Below are positions 34,553-45,244 of a stretch of 58,000 bases of DNA, piece by piece. Position numbers and translations under genes: made by a program. The stretch comes from Cryptomeria japonica (lineage: Eukaryota; Streptophyta; Pinopsida; Cupressales; Cupressaceae): the NCBI RefSeq assembly GCF_030272615.1, contig NC_081405.1:471996008-472054007 (forward strand), given 5' to 3'. Numbering within the stretch: position 1 is the stretch's first letter; each line of letters opens with the position of its first letter. The notes below the pieces were generated by a model. It saw only the letters and a program-made list of their open reading frames with translations, was not told the origin of the DNA and searched no databases.

Positions 34553-36210
34553 GGTACAAGTTACATATTACAGTGCTTGAGAATATACATAAGATCATAA
34601 AATGATACAATCTCCAAGAGTCCCATGATGGGAAGAATACATAAATCTGGAACATAATGGAAGTCTTAATCTCCTCACAATCCTCCTTGAACATGATGCA
34701 GAAAGAGAAAAAACCCAATGGGTACAAAAATCACTCCACCCAACTGTGTGGTACCATAAGGTCCACCCCCCGTGCTAGGAGGTATAAGCCAGACTTACAA
34801 GGCAGAAAAAAACATACAAGGGTACCAACATGACCCTCAAGAGCACCAACAGATTATACGCACAAGAGGCTAACAAGAGATTCAACCAAATATAAAACAC
34901 ATGAGGCTCACAAGAGTAAAATCACAAGAGACACATAAGTAAATGAACCAACTTCCAGAGGCTCAAAGCAATCCACATAAGGATAACAAAACATAAGTTA
35001 TCACTAGGTAGCAATAGGGAAGAGTGTCATCACTAGGTTGTCATGAGCTACCCTGGTAGGTCTTCACTAAGTCCTAACCCCCATCCTGGGTTACCTTGGT
35101 GACCTCTCCCGACCTCCAGCCCCCATACAAACACTAGTGGACCACACCAACCTTTCAAAGGGACACGATTGGTGGATGCCATTCCAGGCCTTCTCTACTT
35201 ACCCCAAACCTATACGAGCATTTGCAGGCAAACGAGGCAACAATTATTCTTTATTAATGTGAACTAACTACCCACCCAAATTCATTAATTAGGTTTTCAC
35301 TTGATTACAAAACTCTTATTGAGTTACCCTAGTGACCACTTTCGGTCCTGACCCCTAATGAAAGCCACTCCCCCAAGATTGCACCTAGGAATTAAAAAAA
35401 AATCACAAGGCCATGACACCTAAAAGATGAGGTGCCTAGGTACCAACCATAGCAAGGCTTATCCCACTTTCTAGAAAATGATAACAAATAAGAGTCTAGA
35501 CTTCTCTACCATAGCAAGGTTGACTGGCCCACTAGAAAAAGATAATAACAAGGGGAATCAATGCAACAAACATAGAGAACATGTAGGACACAATTCTCAT
35601 TACATTCAAAGATGAAGGATGAAATGCACAAGAAGAGATCAAACATAGGCCTAGCCTCTGGAATCTAAAAGCATTAAAACAACATGATCATAAATCCCAC
35701 AATGATACCATGGTCTCAAAAATTCAAACATAAAGGAATACAATGAATACCCAGAAGACCATATTAATTCAACTTTAACATTAATATCTAATATCTCAAA
35801 TTCAATCACTATTATTCCTTCTATTTCTATAAATTTGCAAAATAAAGTTACCATTTCATTATTCAATCAATAGCGATAACAAAATATATTTTTACCATTT
35901 GACTATCATGATTTGATCTTAAACAATCAAAGTTTCCATATATTTATAAACCAAAACTTTTAAGCATAAACAATTCTGAATTTGAAAACATATTCAGTAA
36001 ACTACATTATTCCACCTATTGATTAATCATGTATGAATCTCTTATATATGTATATAAAATTACATTTATTAATACAAGGATTTCATTAAACAATTTCTGA
36101 TTGACAAAGGCAATATAAATAAATTAGCAAGCGTTGAACAAAGCTTTTTTTTGTAACTGCCAAAGAGGATGACTCACGACATGCAATGTGGGGAAAGTTG
36201 TGGGTTTCAC

Positions 36211-36331
36211 CCATGATTGTGGATGAGCCCCCACAGTCGTGGGCTTCCCACGGTTGTGGGAATAGCTACCCACAATCGTGGGTGAACCGACGATCACTGA
36301 GGTAGCTGTGGGGTATCAACCATGACTGTGG
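36211..36331. repeat. Array of palindromic CCAYRRYYGTGG words
   Basis: Twelve-mers start at 36211 (CCATGATTGTGG), 36231 (CCACAGTCGTGG), 36248 (CCACGGTTGTGG), 36270 (CCACAATCGTGG) and 36320 (CCATGACTGTGG), with half-words near 36306 and 36340. Several retain a CG. The rest fit C-to-T changes from an ancestral CCACGRYCGTGG. It lies left of the Gypsy-1 5' LTR. Confidence 0.7.
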
Positions 36332-36403
36332 GAATGGATACCCACGGAAGCAAAGCAACACGAAGATAAAACAAGTTTGATTGCCGAGGATATATCAATA
36401 TAG

Positions 36404-36473
<70 letters not shown>

Positions 36474-36518
36474 GTATACATATGTATGCACATATATATA
36501 TGTGTATATATGTATATA
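36404..36518. repeat. (TA)n microsatellite replacing the start of the Gypsy-1 5' LTR
   Basis: About 115 bp of TA/TATG dinucleotides. Homology with the 3' LTR begins only at 36519, so the first ~69 bp of the LTR (present at 52962-53030) are missing or replaced here. Confidence 0.8.
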
Positions 36519-37872
36519 CAATTTAACTGAATCACTTACATTCATCTATTTAATTAAGTCAATTACTCAATTTATTTAAATTAAATTCACTAAGTCTCTT
36601 TTACCATTTAATGGGATAAATCATTTTATTCAATTAAATCCCTTCTACCCACTTTTTAATTAAATTCAAATTTAATTAATAGTTTACCCTAAATTGAATA
36701 AATCTAATTTATTCAATTTCCCCAATTGCAACCAAATTGAATTAAATTAACTTTATTTCATTTAAATCCTATTATCTCTCCATCCACTTGCAAAATCCTA
36801 CATCTCTTACTTGCCTCCTAAACCCTATTCCTAACCCCCTTCTAGACTCTTCTAATCACTTCTAAATTAACCTAACCCATCTCCTAAATATTGTCACATC
36901 CCTAAGCAAGGGGAAGTCACTTCTCAAACCCTCAAAGTCTTTGAAAACCATTAAAGGCTTCAACAACTTAACTTTGAAAGTCTTCCAAACCATTAATGGT
37001 TAACTCAACCCTCCAACATGATTAAAGACTTTCTCTAAATTCAACCTCCATGTAACCCAAAGGTCTCATCAAGCATTTATTGCTTTGACCATGGTTAGTC
37101 CTTAATCCTTTGCACAAGAGTTTATCCTTTGGGTAAAAGCTTTATCCAATGGGTAATCCTAACCTAACCTCAACCTTTACCCCCTAAGGTAACCATGAGG
37201 TATTCTCAAGCATTTAATGCTTCCTACCTCTCTTCTCAACCCAACCTTATGTTGACAATTGTCACCATTTCATTGGTGCAAATTGCAAACATGGATTGAG
37301 CAACTTTCAAACTCAACCCTTGATTAGCTCTTTCAATCCTGGCCATCCATTGCCCTATTTTTGCTATAAATAGAGCTCTCATTCTTCCATTTTCAAAAAG
37401 GCAAGTTTTTAGTATCATACTTATGCTCAATTTTATTACATTTAGTCTCTCTTTGCAAATAAGAAGTAATCTATTAATCATTTTATATTGTTTCTTTTAT
37501 CAATAGCATAAATACATAACTAGTATATCATGTTAGGATAGTATCACTACTAATCTTGTCATCTTATAATCTAGTTCATTTCATTTGTAGGATCATACAT
37601 AGATAGGTTGCATTCTCATGTTACAATCAACCAAAGCATCCCTCGTTCTTGCATTTGTCATCCCTAAACCACTTTTCTCTATAATCTGAGAGCAAAGACA
37701 TTGGTTTGAGGGACCTTGTGAGATAAAGAACCATGGAACCAACCTTGGGAAGCTGAGTCATCCTTCATGACTCCATGGCTTGCACCAAGAAGTCTTGTGG
37801 GTGTGTGGACAAGGCTCCTTAGACTTCATTTTTCACATTTTAAGTTCTATTGACCTGCTTTTTCCACATACA
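36519..37872 (+). repeat. Gypsy-1 5' LTR, lacking its first ~69 bp
   Basis: Matches 53031-54359. The last 22 bp (37851-37872, ending CCACATACA) are present here but missing from the 3' copy. CTATAAATAG at about 37374 is a good TATA box for the element transcript. Confidence 0.9.
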
Positions 37873-37876
37873 TTTT

Positions 37877-37900
37877 TGGTGCCCACCGTGGGGCTCGAAC
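37877..37900 (+). other. Gypsy-1 primer binding site, tRNA-Lys
   Basis: TGGTGCCCACCGTGGGG and the following seven bases (CTCGAAC) complement the 3' acceptor and T-arm of plant tRNA-Lys over about 24 bases. There is one mismatch (TGGT for TGGC), a C-to-T change at a CG. This is unusually long for a PBS. It starts four T's after the LTR. Confidence 0.8.
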
Positions 37901-37960
37901 ACATATATCAAATCAGTTTTTGAATTTGACCACTTTTGCAGGTATGCGGGAAACAAGAAT

Positions 37961-38193
37961 CAGCGCGTAAGAAGCATTCCCTAGCGCATCTGGTTAACAG
38001 TCTAGTGCATCCCGCTTTATGTTTAGCGCGTGGGGTCTATTTGATAGTGCGTGTAGTCTTTACTATAACGCATTATCCCACTAACATTTTCCTGTAGGTC
38101 TCAACGCGGGAGAAAAATAGAGCAGCGCATCGTTGTCATCTTTTAGCGCATCGCTGTTATATTGTAGCACGTACAGTTTGTTCTGTAGCGCAT
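37961..38193 (+). repeat. Leader array 1: TAGCGCAT-like 8-mers every 21 bp
   Basis: Eight-mers start at 37961 (CAGCGCGT), 37982 (TAGCGCAT), 38003, 38024, 38045 and 38066. After a 36-bp step they resume at 38102, 38123, 38144, 38165 and 38186. Every other step is exactly 21 bp. The 13-bp spacers are not conserved. Variants are mostly C-to-T or G-to-A in the two CG-type positions (TAGTGCAT, TAGCACGT). Confidence 0.9.
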
Positions 38194-39712
38194 CACAAAC
38201 AGAGACAAAAAAACAAAACTAAAATGTACAACCAGGGATAAAATTAGACTTGTTGAAATCCACGAGTTATCTAACCTTTTTACTTGTTATTGTGCAGGGT
38301 TCTAACAATTTTCTTGTAGATAGGAGCTTAGTTTTATGACCGTTAGGGTAGTTTAGAGTTTTTACTAACTTAGATAAGTTAGTTAAAATTTGAACTTCTT
38401 TCAATTTTCTTAAAATTGAACTCATATTTCATTTGGGTACCTAAAAAGAACCACAAATCCAAAATCTTTTCTTACTTTTCTGGGAGGGAAATTCTTAATT
38501 TGGGCTCTAAAAAGAACAAGATGAATTTTCATTTTGCAAAGGGCTTAAAAAGAATCTCACCATCCTTTGGTGCATAAAAGGATTCATCTTTAAATTTGGG
38601 CAAAGTAAAGAATCACAAAAGTCAGTTACAACTAAAAGAGGGAAGATCTTCCCCTTTTTATTGCTTTATTTTATTGACCACACATCGCTTTTGTTTTGTT
38701 GACCAAACAATCGATTTATTTTGTTGACCCTTTCTATTCAATAGATCAGAAAATCATTGCCATAAAAGGTTGAAATAAACACCATGTTTTTGTGGAGCAA
38801 CATCTCCATATAGATTTTAGGAAATCACTGATTTGAAAGGATAAAAAGAACAACTTGATTGCCTTGTCTCGAAAGTAGAAGGTATATGCTCTCCCCTTAC
38901 CTGGGTGATCAAAAAGCCAGACTACTCTTACGCTTTTGGTCATTTAAAGCATTTACATCCTTTAGCAGACCTGCCTTCCCAAGGGGTTGAAAAACTCTTA
39001 AAGCCATTCGTGGCCGGTGTGAAAGGAACGACCTAAGTGGGAAACGACTTTGATGCCAAGTGTTCCAACCCACTATAATCAAAAGTGGAAAGTGATGAAA
39101 GTCCTTTTCAACGGTTGCGCGCAGTGATTAGCCTTCCCCTAGTATCCTTGAGATACGTAAAGCCTTTGTTCTAAAGTTTGGGAAGCCTCCTGAGGGTGTT
39201 TATCACTGACGGCCGAACAAGAAGCCTGATTACAAACCTTAGAAATAGAAACCTTGAGCCGAGTCAGTAACCAGACATTTGTAATATCATAGTGCAAGGG
39301 TGGGGAAGAATCCGCCCACAAGATTACTCACCATATATCTCCCAAGATAACAACTCAATTGTGAAGCAATTCACTTTGAGTTAATTTCTGACAAAAGGCA
39401 AAAAAAGGGGCGCCCTCTAGGGGGTGACATGGTTGTTTGAGCTGATGGAGTATCGAGACTAGTGGGCTATGGTATTACTTATGACCCTTGAATAAAGATT
39501 CTTTTTGAAATATATTCTTTGTAACCAAACCTGTTGAAACATTGGGGATTTGAACACATCCTCGTAGAATATACACTTATTGTTTAGATTAGGCAAAATG
39601 GTTATGTATTTTGTGTTGTGTTTACACTTGTTACATCAGAAAATCATCCATCAGCATTAAAAACTTAAGGCAAAACACCAAAATCACAGAAAATAGTCAA
39701 AACAGGGCAGTT
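38194..39712 (+). other. Gypsy-1 leader between the arrays
   Basis: About 1.5 kb without a supported gene. Base composition is more even than in the flanks around 39000-39350. I recognise no domain. Confidence 0.5.
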
Positions 39713-40084
39713 TAGTGCGTAAGAGCAACATCTTAGTGCATATCAACCATAACTTAGTGCATCACAATTTATCCTTAGCGCATCAAGTATTCACAATAGC
39801 GTTTTGCAAAATTTGGAAACAGTCAGAAACAGTTAGCACGTCCGGAAAATAACCTAGCGCGTTGAAACATTAGATTAGCATGTGGGAGTCAAACACTAGC
39901 GCATAGGGTTTATCAGTTAGCATGTGGAAGGCCCATACTAGCGCATGATCTTTTGAGCAAAACAAAAAACAAAATTAAACAGTCTTAACCAGTTAGCACG
40001 TAGACTGGGGCAGCCTAGCATGGGGTATTTTGCTTAGCACATCGAAGAACTTTTGTAGCGCATAGGGTCTCTGTTTGAGGGCGT
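39713..40084 (+). repeat. Leader array 2: TAGCGCAT-like 8-mers every 21 bp
   Basis: Starts at 39713, 39734, 39755, 39776 and 39797 (all +21). Then 39834, 39855, 39876, 39897, 39918 and 39939 (all +21 after a 37-bp step). Then 39994, 40016, 40035, 40056 and 40077 (steps 55, 22, 19, 21, 21). Same word and orientation as array 1. Typical variants are TAGTGCAT, TAGCACGT and TAGCATGT. Confidence 0.9.
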
Positions 40085-40558
40085 GATCAAAACTAGAAAA
40101 ACAGGGGGCAAAACAGTGATAAATTTAGAAAATTTTGAAAACATTTTTGGAAACCTCCTTTCATCAACTTCATTTTTTCGTCAAAACAGAATATCAAAAA
40201 TAGAGTATAAAAAAAAAAAAAACTATTTCTAGAGCAAATTTCTAGTCAAACAAAAGTTGTCCAGAACCCAAAACTGGTTGCACGATAAACATATCTATCC
40301 TATCAAAATCAAGAAATATCATCACAAGTGACGAATAGGTCCTTTATTATCTCATGAATTTTATCCCAAAAACACTTGTTCAAAAAATTTAGGTTGTCAA
40401 ATCAGGTTTCCATATCGGGAAACTTTATCCATATCATTTGACACGCTTTGTCGTGAGGGGGCATCTAAACCTTCACTTTGATAAAGTAAAACTTGAGTCT
40501 TCAAAACAAGATAAACTGAATCCAAAACAACTCAAAGGAAACCATTAATCACTTATGC

Positions 40559-40942
40559 ATGACTAATCCTCATATTCTGAGAAGAAAGAATATTTATCGT
40601 AATACTAAGTTGAAGAAACAACAACCAAGTTTTTCCAAATTTGTCAAAAGAAATAAATTTTTATACATCAATCGTCAACTCTTCAAATCTCATCGAACAT
40701 TTCTTCATCATGTCAAACTTATCCAGAACAAATCTAACGAATTTGACAAAGAACCTTTGAAGACTAGGGCATATTGTCAAAAATCCGCATTCAGTCAAAT
40801 CATAAACCGTGGAGGAAAGGTCAATCCTGCATTCTTTCCCGACGAGTGCATCACTTACAACATACCCCGATTTGAACCACCAACCCCTGAGCAACACATC
40901 AAAGAGGATTTTATCCCCTTTATCATAGAAAGCTTCTACTAG
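40559..40942 (+). CDS. Upstream ORF of Gypsy-1, unknown function
   Basis: 127 codons, Lys/Arg-rich at the N-terminus (starting MTNPHILRRKNIYRNTKLKK), with no domain I recognise. It ends TAG at 40940-40942, directly followed by ATG of gag in the same frame (TAGATG). It could be a separate small protein, as in Ogre-type Tat elements that carry an extra ORF before gag. It could also be the real gag N-terminus, cut off by one nonsense change like the many others in this element. Confidence 0.5.
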   Translation: MTNPHILRRKNIYRNTKLKKQQPSFSKFVKRNKFLYINRQLFKSHRTFLHHVKLIQNKSNEFDKEPLKTRAYCQKSAFSQIINRGGKVNPAFFPDECITYNIPRFEPPTPEQHIKEDFIPFIIESFY

Positions 40943-42640
40943 ATGCCTATTGTTACTCGCTCTCAACAAAACAAACAAAGCGAAATGCAATCAGAATCCA
41001 ACATGAATCGGAGATTATCAAATCCTTTCGAGAATCCGAGTCTAGAGGACACTGAAATTTCTAAGGAACTTCTTCGAGAATGTCAAGAGAGTGCTTCATT
41101 TCAAAAACTTATGGAAAGACTCATGGAAAATGATAAATAAAAATACCTACTCATGCTTACAAGCAAAGGGGTTAAACTTCCTGAAGACTTTGACATAGAC
41201 ATGTGTAGAACAAGATCTCAACATTACGAATATCAAGAACGATAATGAGAAGGGGAAGCACGCGACCCTGAGCAAGATATTCTTGAACAAAACATACCAA
41301 AAAAAATAACACTAGGGCAGAACATCCCTGAGCAACACATCCTTGAGCAAAACATACCGTTCCATACACCATTTCAACCTAGGATTAATGCAAGGGAAGA
41401 AGTCTTCCCTCGGCAAAACAATGCGCCTTTGGTTGCCCTTACTCAACAAATGCAAATGTTACAAAGACAAATGCAAGACATGCAACAAGGGACAACAATA
41501 TAGTATTCACTAAATGAAATTTGTCCTTATCCTTTTGATAGAAGTTTGCACATGGTCCCTTTTCCTCCAAACTCAGAGGTTCCAAAATTTGACAAATACG
41601 ATGGGAAAAGCGATCCTCGTGATCATGTTCGAGAATTCTACACCATGAGCCTTGAATTTTTTCACAATGACACCTATCTGATGAGGTTGTTCCCAAGAAG
41701 TTTGGGAGGACAAACAATGGAATGGTTATCCAAAATCACACCTCTTGTCAGATCATTTGGTGAACTAGTCAACAAATTCATAACTCAATATTCCTATAAC
41801 ATTCAACATGCTATTACCATGCTAGATGTCTGTAATACAAAACAGAAAAACAATGAAACATTCATGGTATTCCTTCAACATTGGCGACGTATGGTTTCAC
41901 GATATCCTTGAGATATTCCTGAAAAGGAGAAAATGGAAATTTTCATCGATAACTTGAATAGTGAGATGAGTTATAGGCTCAAGCTCCAATGCATACCGTC
42001 TTTCGCTAAACTAATTGAAAATGACATTCAAGTAGAAGAAGCATGTGTCAAGAAAGGAATGCTCAAATTCTTCAAAGAAGGAATAGGTTCATCAAACTAC
42101 AATAACCAAAACAACAACTTAGACAAATCTAGATTCTAGACCAGAAATAAGAACAATGGAAACGAAGGAGGCAATGAACCACATGATCCAAGATCTAAGC
42201 AACCTATGCTCGCATTATCAAGTAATCCTCAAGCTACAAAGAACCCCAAAGGTGCTAACCCAGACGCTAACACATATGCACCGAATACGAATCAAGGTCA
42301 ACCCAACACAAACAACACCAACAATGCTCAAAACAATCACGCAAATCGAGGACCTAATAAGAATTCACGAGGTAGCACCAACAATTTCCAAAAACATGTC
42401 TACACACCTCTGGGAAAATCACTGGAGTCAGCATTCAGAGAACTCCTGGCAAACAAAATTATCTCTTTACCAGCAATCAACAACTATGAATCACAAATCA
42501 AACCACCTTGGTGGAATGACTCGCACTTTTGTGATTTTCATCGCAACAAAGGTCATCAAACAAATGATTGCATGAGACTGAAAAACATTGTTCAGGACAT
42601 GATTGATAGAGGTGATTTAACGGTAGATGGTCTCAAGACA
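40943..42640 (+). pseudogene. Gypsy-1 gag
   Basis: Starts MPIVTRSQQNKQ. The retrotransposon gag domain is at about 41546-42130 (KFDKYDGKSDPRDHVREF, LGGQTMEWLSKI, EKMEIFIDNLNSEM). An Asn-rich stretch follows. The zinc finger is CDFHRNKGHQTNDC near 42530 (C-x2-H-x4-H-x4-C, the Tat variant). In-frame stops at 41138, 41910 (RYP*DIPE, CGA to TGA likely) and 42137 break it, plus stops between 41240 and 41505. The frame is otherwise the same from 40559 to beyond 43900. Confidence 0.85.
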
Positions 42641-43549
42641 AATGGTGACCATGGAGCCTTTATAAATCCTCTTCCAAACTACAGCAAAGATGGAGCTTCA
42701 ACCACGAACGATACACGTGGAGCTCATATCAATCACATTTACAATAACACCATCAATCATATATTCGCTGAAGACAATCAAGTCAATGTCATCACAATCC
42801 GAGATCAACGTGATCATGAATCTGTCAATGTAACAACAAGAGCTCAAAAATATGTCTTGAAGGGACATACATCAACAACAAACGCTATACCCAAAATTCA
42901 ATATGATCTAGTTAGCCAACTGCGCAAAACTCTTGCTCAAATATCTATACTGGAGTTACTGAAACTTTCGCCGAAACACAAAGACATATTGGAACAAGCG
43001 CTATTGGAAACAAATGTACCTCAAGATCTGGATGCTGACAAATTCCAAGCCATGGTCGCTCATATGATAGGGCCTCATAATCTCACTTTTTCGGAGCATG
43101 ATAATATCTCATTAAGTCATCCACATAACACTCCTCTCCATATTGAAGTCATTGTCTATAAACACCGAGTAAAACAAGTATTGATAGATGGAGGAGTTGG
43201 GCTTAATATATGTACCTTAAAACTTATCCGTGCATTAGGCTTCTCAGAGGAGTCTATTGATCCATGCAAAAAGATTACTATAAAGCCATATGATGATGAA
43301 GAAAGATCCTCTAAGGGAACAATGGTGTTGCTGATTCAAGTCAGACAAATACAAAGAGATACAATGTGCCAAGTCTTAGACATAGACCTCACCTACAATA
43401 TCTTATTGGGTCAACCCTGGATAGATGAAATGCAAGCAGTACCCTCCACATATCACCAGTGTGTCAAATTCCCCTATAATGGGCAGGAGGTTTCTATATC
43501 TGCTGATCACAATCCATTTCAACATTGTAATGCAATGGGGGCAACCTAG
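42641..43549 (+). pseudogene. Gypsy-1 protease region
   Basis: VLIDGGVGLNICTLKLIRALG at about 43180-43240 is the aspartic protease active site in the DGG form usual for Tat elements. It is followed by YNILLGQPWIDEMQAVPSTYH. The frame is open from 42206 to a TAG at 43547. It would cut the polyprotein into mature proteins. Confidence 0.82.
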
Positions 43550-43669
43550 GACAGTTTGGTTCCACATAATAGAGAGAAATAGAGTCCCTCAACATTAGAT
43601 CTTCAACAAGAGAAGTCTAAATCATTACCTAGAGATTTCAAGCAGAAACTGAAAATCAAAGAACAAGGC

Positions 43670-44100
43670 ATGGGAGAATACTCTTTGGAATCCATGTGTT
43701 CGACTAGCTTACCCACATCACCTAGATCTCATGGGTTACCTACAACATCAACACATCAAGCAACTCAGCCCATCACCAACTTCGATGGCACATTCATTCA
43801 ACTCGACACTTTAGCACATGAATCCGAGGAAAAGGATATCCTTAGTTGGCTATACAAAGATGAGGAAGAAGACATAGCAGCTACTATGGAAGTAGCTATA
43901 CCCACACACCTATATGGAAAAGGCTACTTAATCATGCAACAAATGGGATACAATGGCAAAGGACCTATTAGTAAGCGTTAGGAAGGTGTCACAAAACTAT
44001 TGGATCCTCCTTCACAATTTAGTAAAGACAAAAAAGGATTGGGATTTGAATTCACTCTACTACTAAAGAAAATACCACGCAAATATAAAAAACCTTAGTG
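43670..44100 (+). pseudogene. Gypsy-1 G-patch-like domain after protease
   Basis: KGYLIMQQMGYNGKGPISKR, a stop (TAG at 43979), then EGVTKLLDPPSQFSKDKKGLGF. This is the pattern of a G-patch: a hydrophobic helix, MGY.GKG, and a final GLGF. G-patches bind RNA or helicases. They are also found next to proteases in some retroelements and betaretroviruses. Another TAG lies near 44098. Confidence 0.6.
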
Positions 44101-45244
44101 GAAAGAAAAGAAGAAGTACAAAGAAGAATCCTGGCAAGAAGCACTATTTGATTCAGCAGAGACAATCCGTAAGGAACGTGAACATCAAGAAAAGACGCAA
44201 CATTAGGAGAAGCCCATCATTCACAAGAAGGCAACATCTACAGCAGTAGCTCATATTCATGAACAAATATCCAACAAAGCAGAATCACCTCAGGGCAACA
44301 TCATTCCTCCTTGAGAAGAAACAGTCTATGAACAAATTCACAAAATAGAAGCAGGATCTGACGCATAATTAAAAAAAAACCAGCAGAATAGTATCAATTA
44401 TCAAAGATCTATTTTCACCATTCAACATACCTATTTACAACACTAAAAAGATCTGGGATGATAACTCTGAGACTGATTCCAATGAATATGAATGGGGTAG
44501 CTGCTCAAATGCTACTGAAAGTACAACTAAAAATACTAGTTCTATATTCCTTTCTCAAGAAGAACATAGCACATAAATTAGGTTACTTGAATTTGGACCA
44601 TGGAATATCTATGATGCTAAGGAAAGCGAGAAGAAACATTATGAACAAGTCTATATGGAGGAGGATACCATCGAAGACCTCGACGGAATCCTGGACTTCT
44701 TTAACACCCGAACCAATCACAATGAAACATCTATCCTGACACTTACCGCAACAAAACTTGATCCACCAAACAATTCCTTACCACTTGTCTTTCCTGACCT
44801 CATCGATTGGGATGAACCCGAAATACATGATATGCCGATTTTCCCAAACGAATATATTATTCACTACCTATGTACTGTTAACCCAGAAACAGGCTCTACC
44901 AGTGAACAAAGTAACGATGTCTGCAACCAAGGGAGTGCCAAGTCTCTCAATCGCAAAAATAAACCAAATAAAGGATCTGATGCTGAAAACTAGTCAATGG
45001 CAGCTCTAGATCACAAAAAAGTAAAAATAAAGGACACATCTGAGGGTGAAAACCTTTTTAAGGCACCTAAAGATGGGAGACTTGACACTCTTCCTGATCA
45101 TTTTCATGAGCGATCACCCATATTGATTGAGCCCACTCAATCAATCAATATTGGTACTACAGAAGCAGCCAAAAATATACACCTTGCAGAATCTTTGACA
45201 GAAGCAGAAAGATCAGAATTTATCAAATTTTTTAAAGAAAAGCA
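44101..45244 (+). pseudogene. Gypsy-1 linker between G-patch and RT
   Basis: Frame changes occur here (the open frame 44655-45244 differs from the one before). It contains an acidic stretch (YMEEDTIEDLDGILDFFNTR-like) typical of the poorly conserved region upstream of Tat RT. Stops are frequent. Confidence 0.5.

Larger units (their letters stand above)
27224..34557 (+). mobile_element. Copia-2, complete LTR retrotransposon with target duplications
   Basis: LTRs of 1401 bp each (27229-28629 and 33152-34552) begin TGTTGGCATATGATG and end TTCATCA. The 5-bp duplication GGTAC is at 27224-27228 and 34553-34557. Gag, protease, integrase, RT and RNase H follow on the plus strand in Copia order. LTR divergence is clearly higher than in Copia-1, mostly transitions, so this insertion is older. 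The polyprotein has seven in-frame stops and three frameshifts. Confidence 0.95.
26980..36400 (+). mobile_element. Possible older LTR element, split by Copia-2
   Basis: TGTCACGCCCCACTATGAGG at 26980 looks like the start of a plant LTR. The sequence is interrupted at 27229-34552 by Copia-2 and resumes at 34558. The resumed part has three diverged copies of a TTACCYTRGTGACC-like block near 35047, 35092 and 35324, and a palindromic-word array at 36211-36331. It then runs into the (TA)n tract and Gypsy-1. I see no partner LTR or coding domains, so the assignment is tentative. Confidence 0.3.

Noticed and set aside
36294-36545. 83-codon minus-strand frame
   Set aside because: Translation of the (TA)n tract at the Gypsy-1 edge.
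37861-37900. A tRNA gene at the Gypsy-1 PBS
   Set aside because: Only the complement of the tRNA 3' part is present, with no cloverleaf; it is a primer binding site.
37961-40084. CRISPR-like reading of the 21-bp arrays
   Set aside because: Plant nuclear DNA; the 8-bp word is too short and degenerate, and 13-bp spacers are too short for any CRISPR array.
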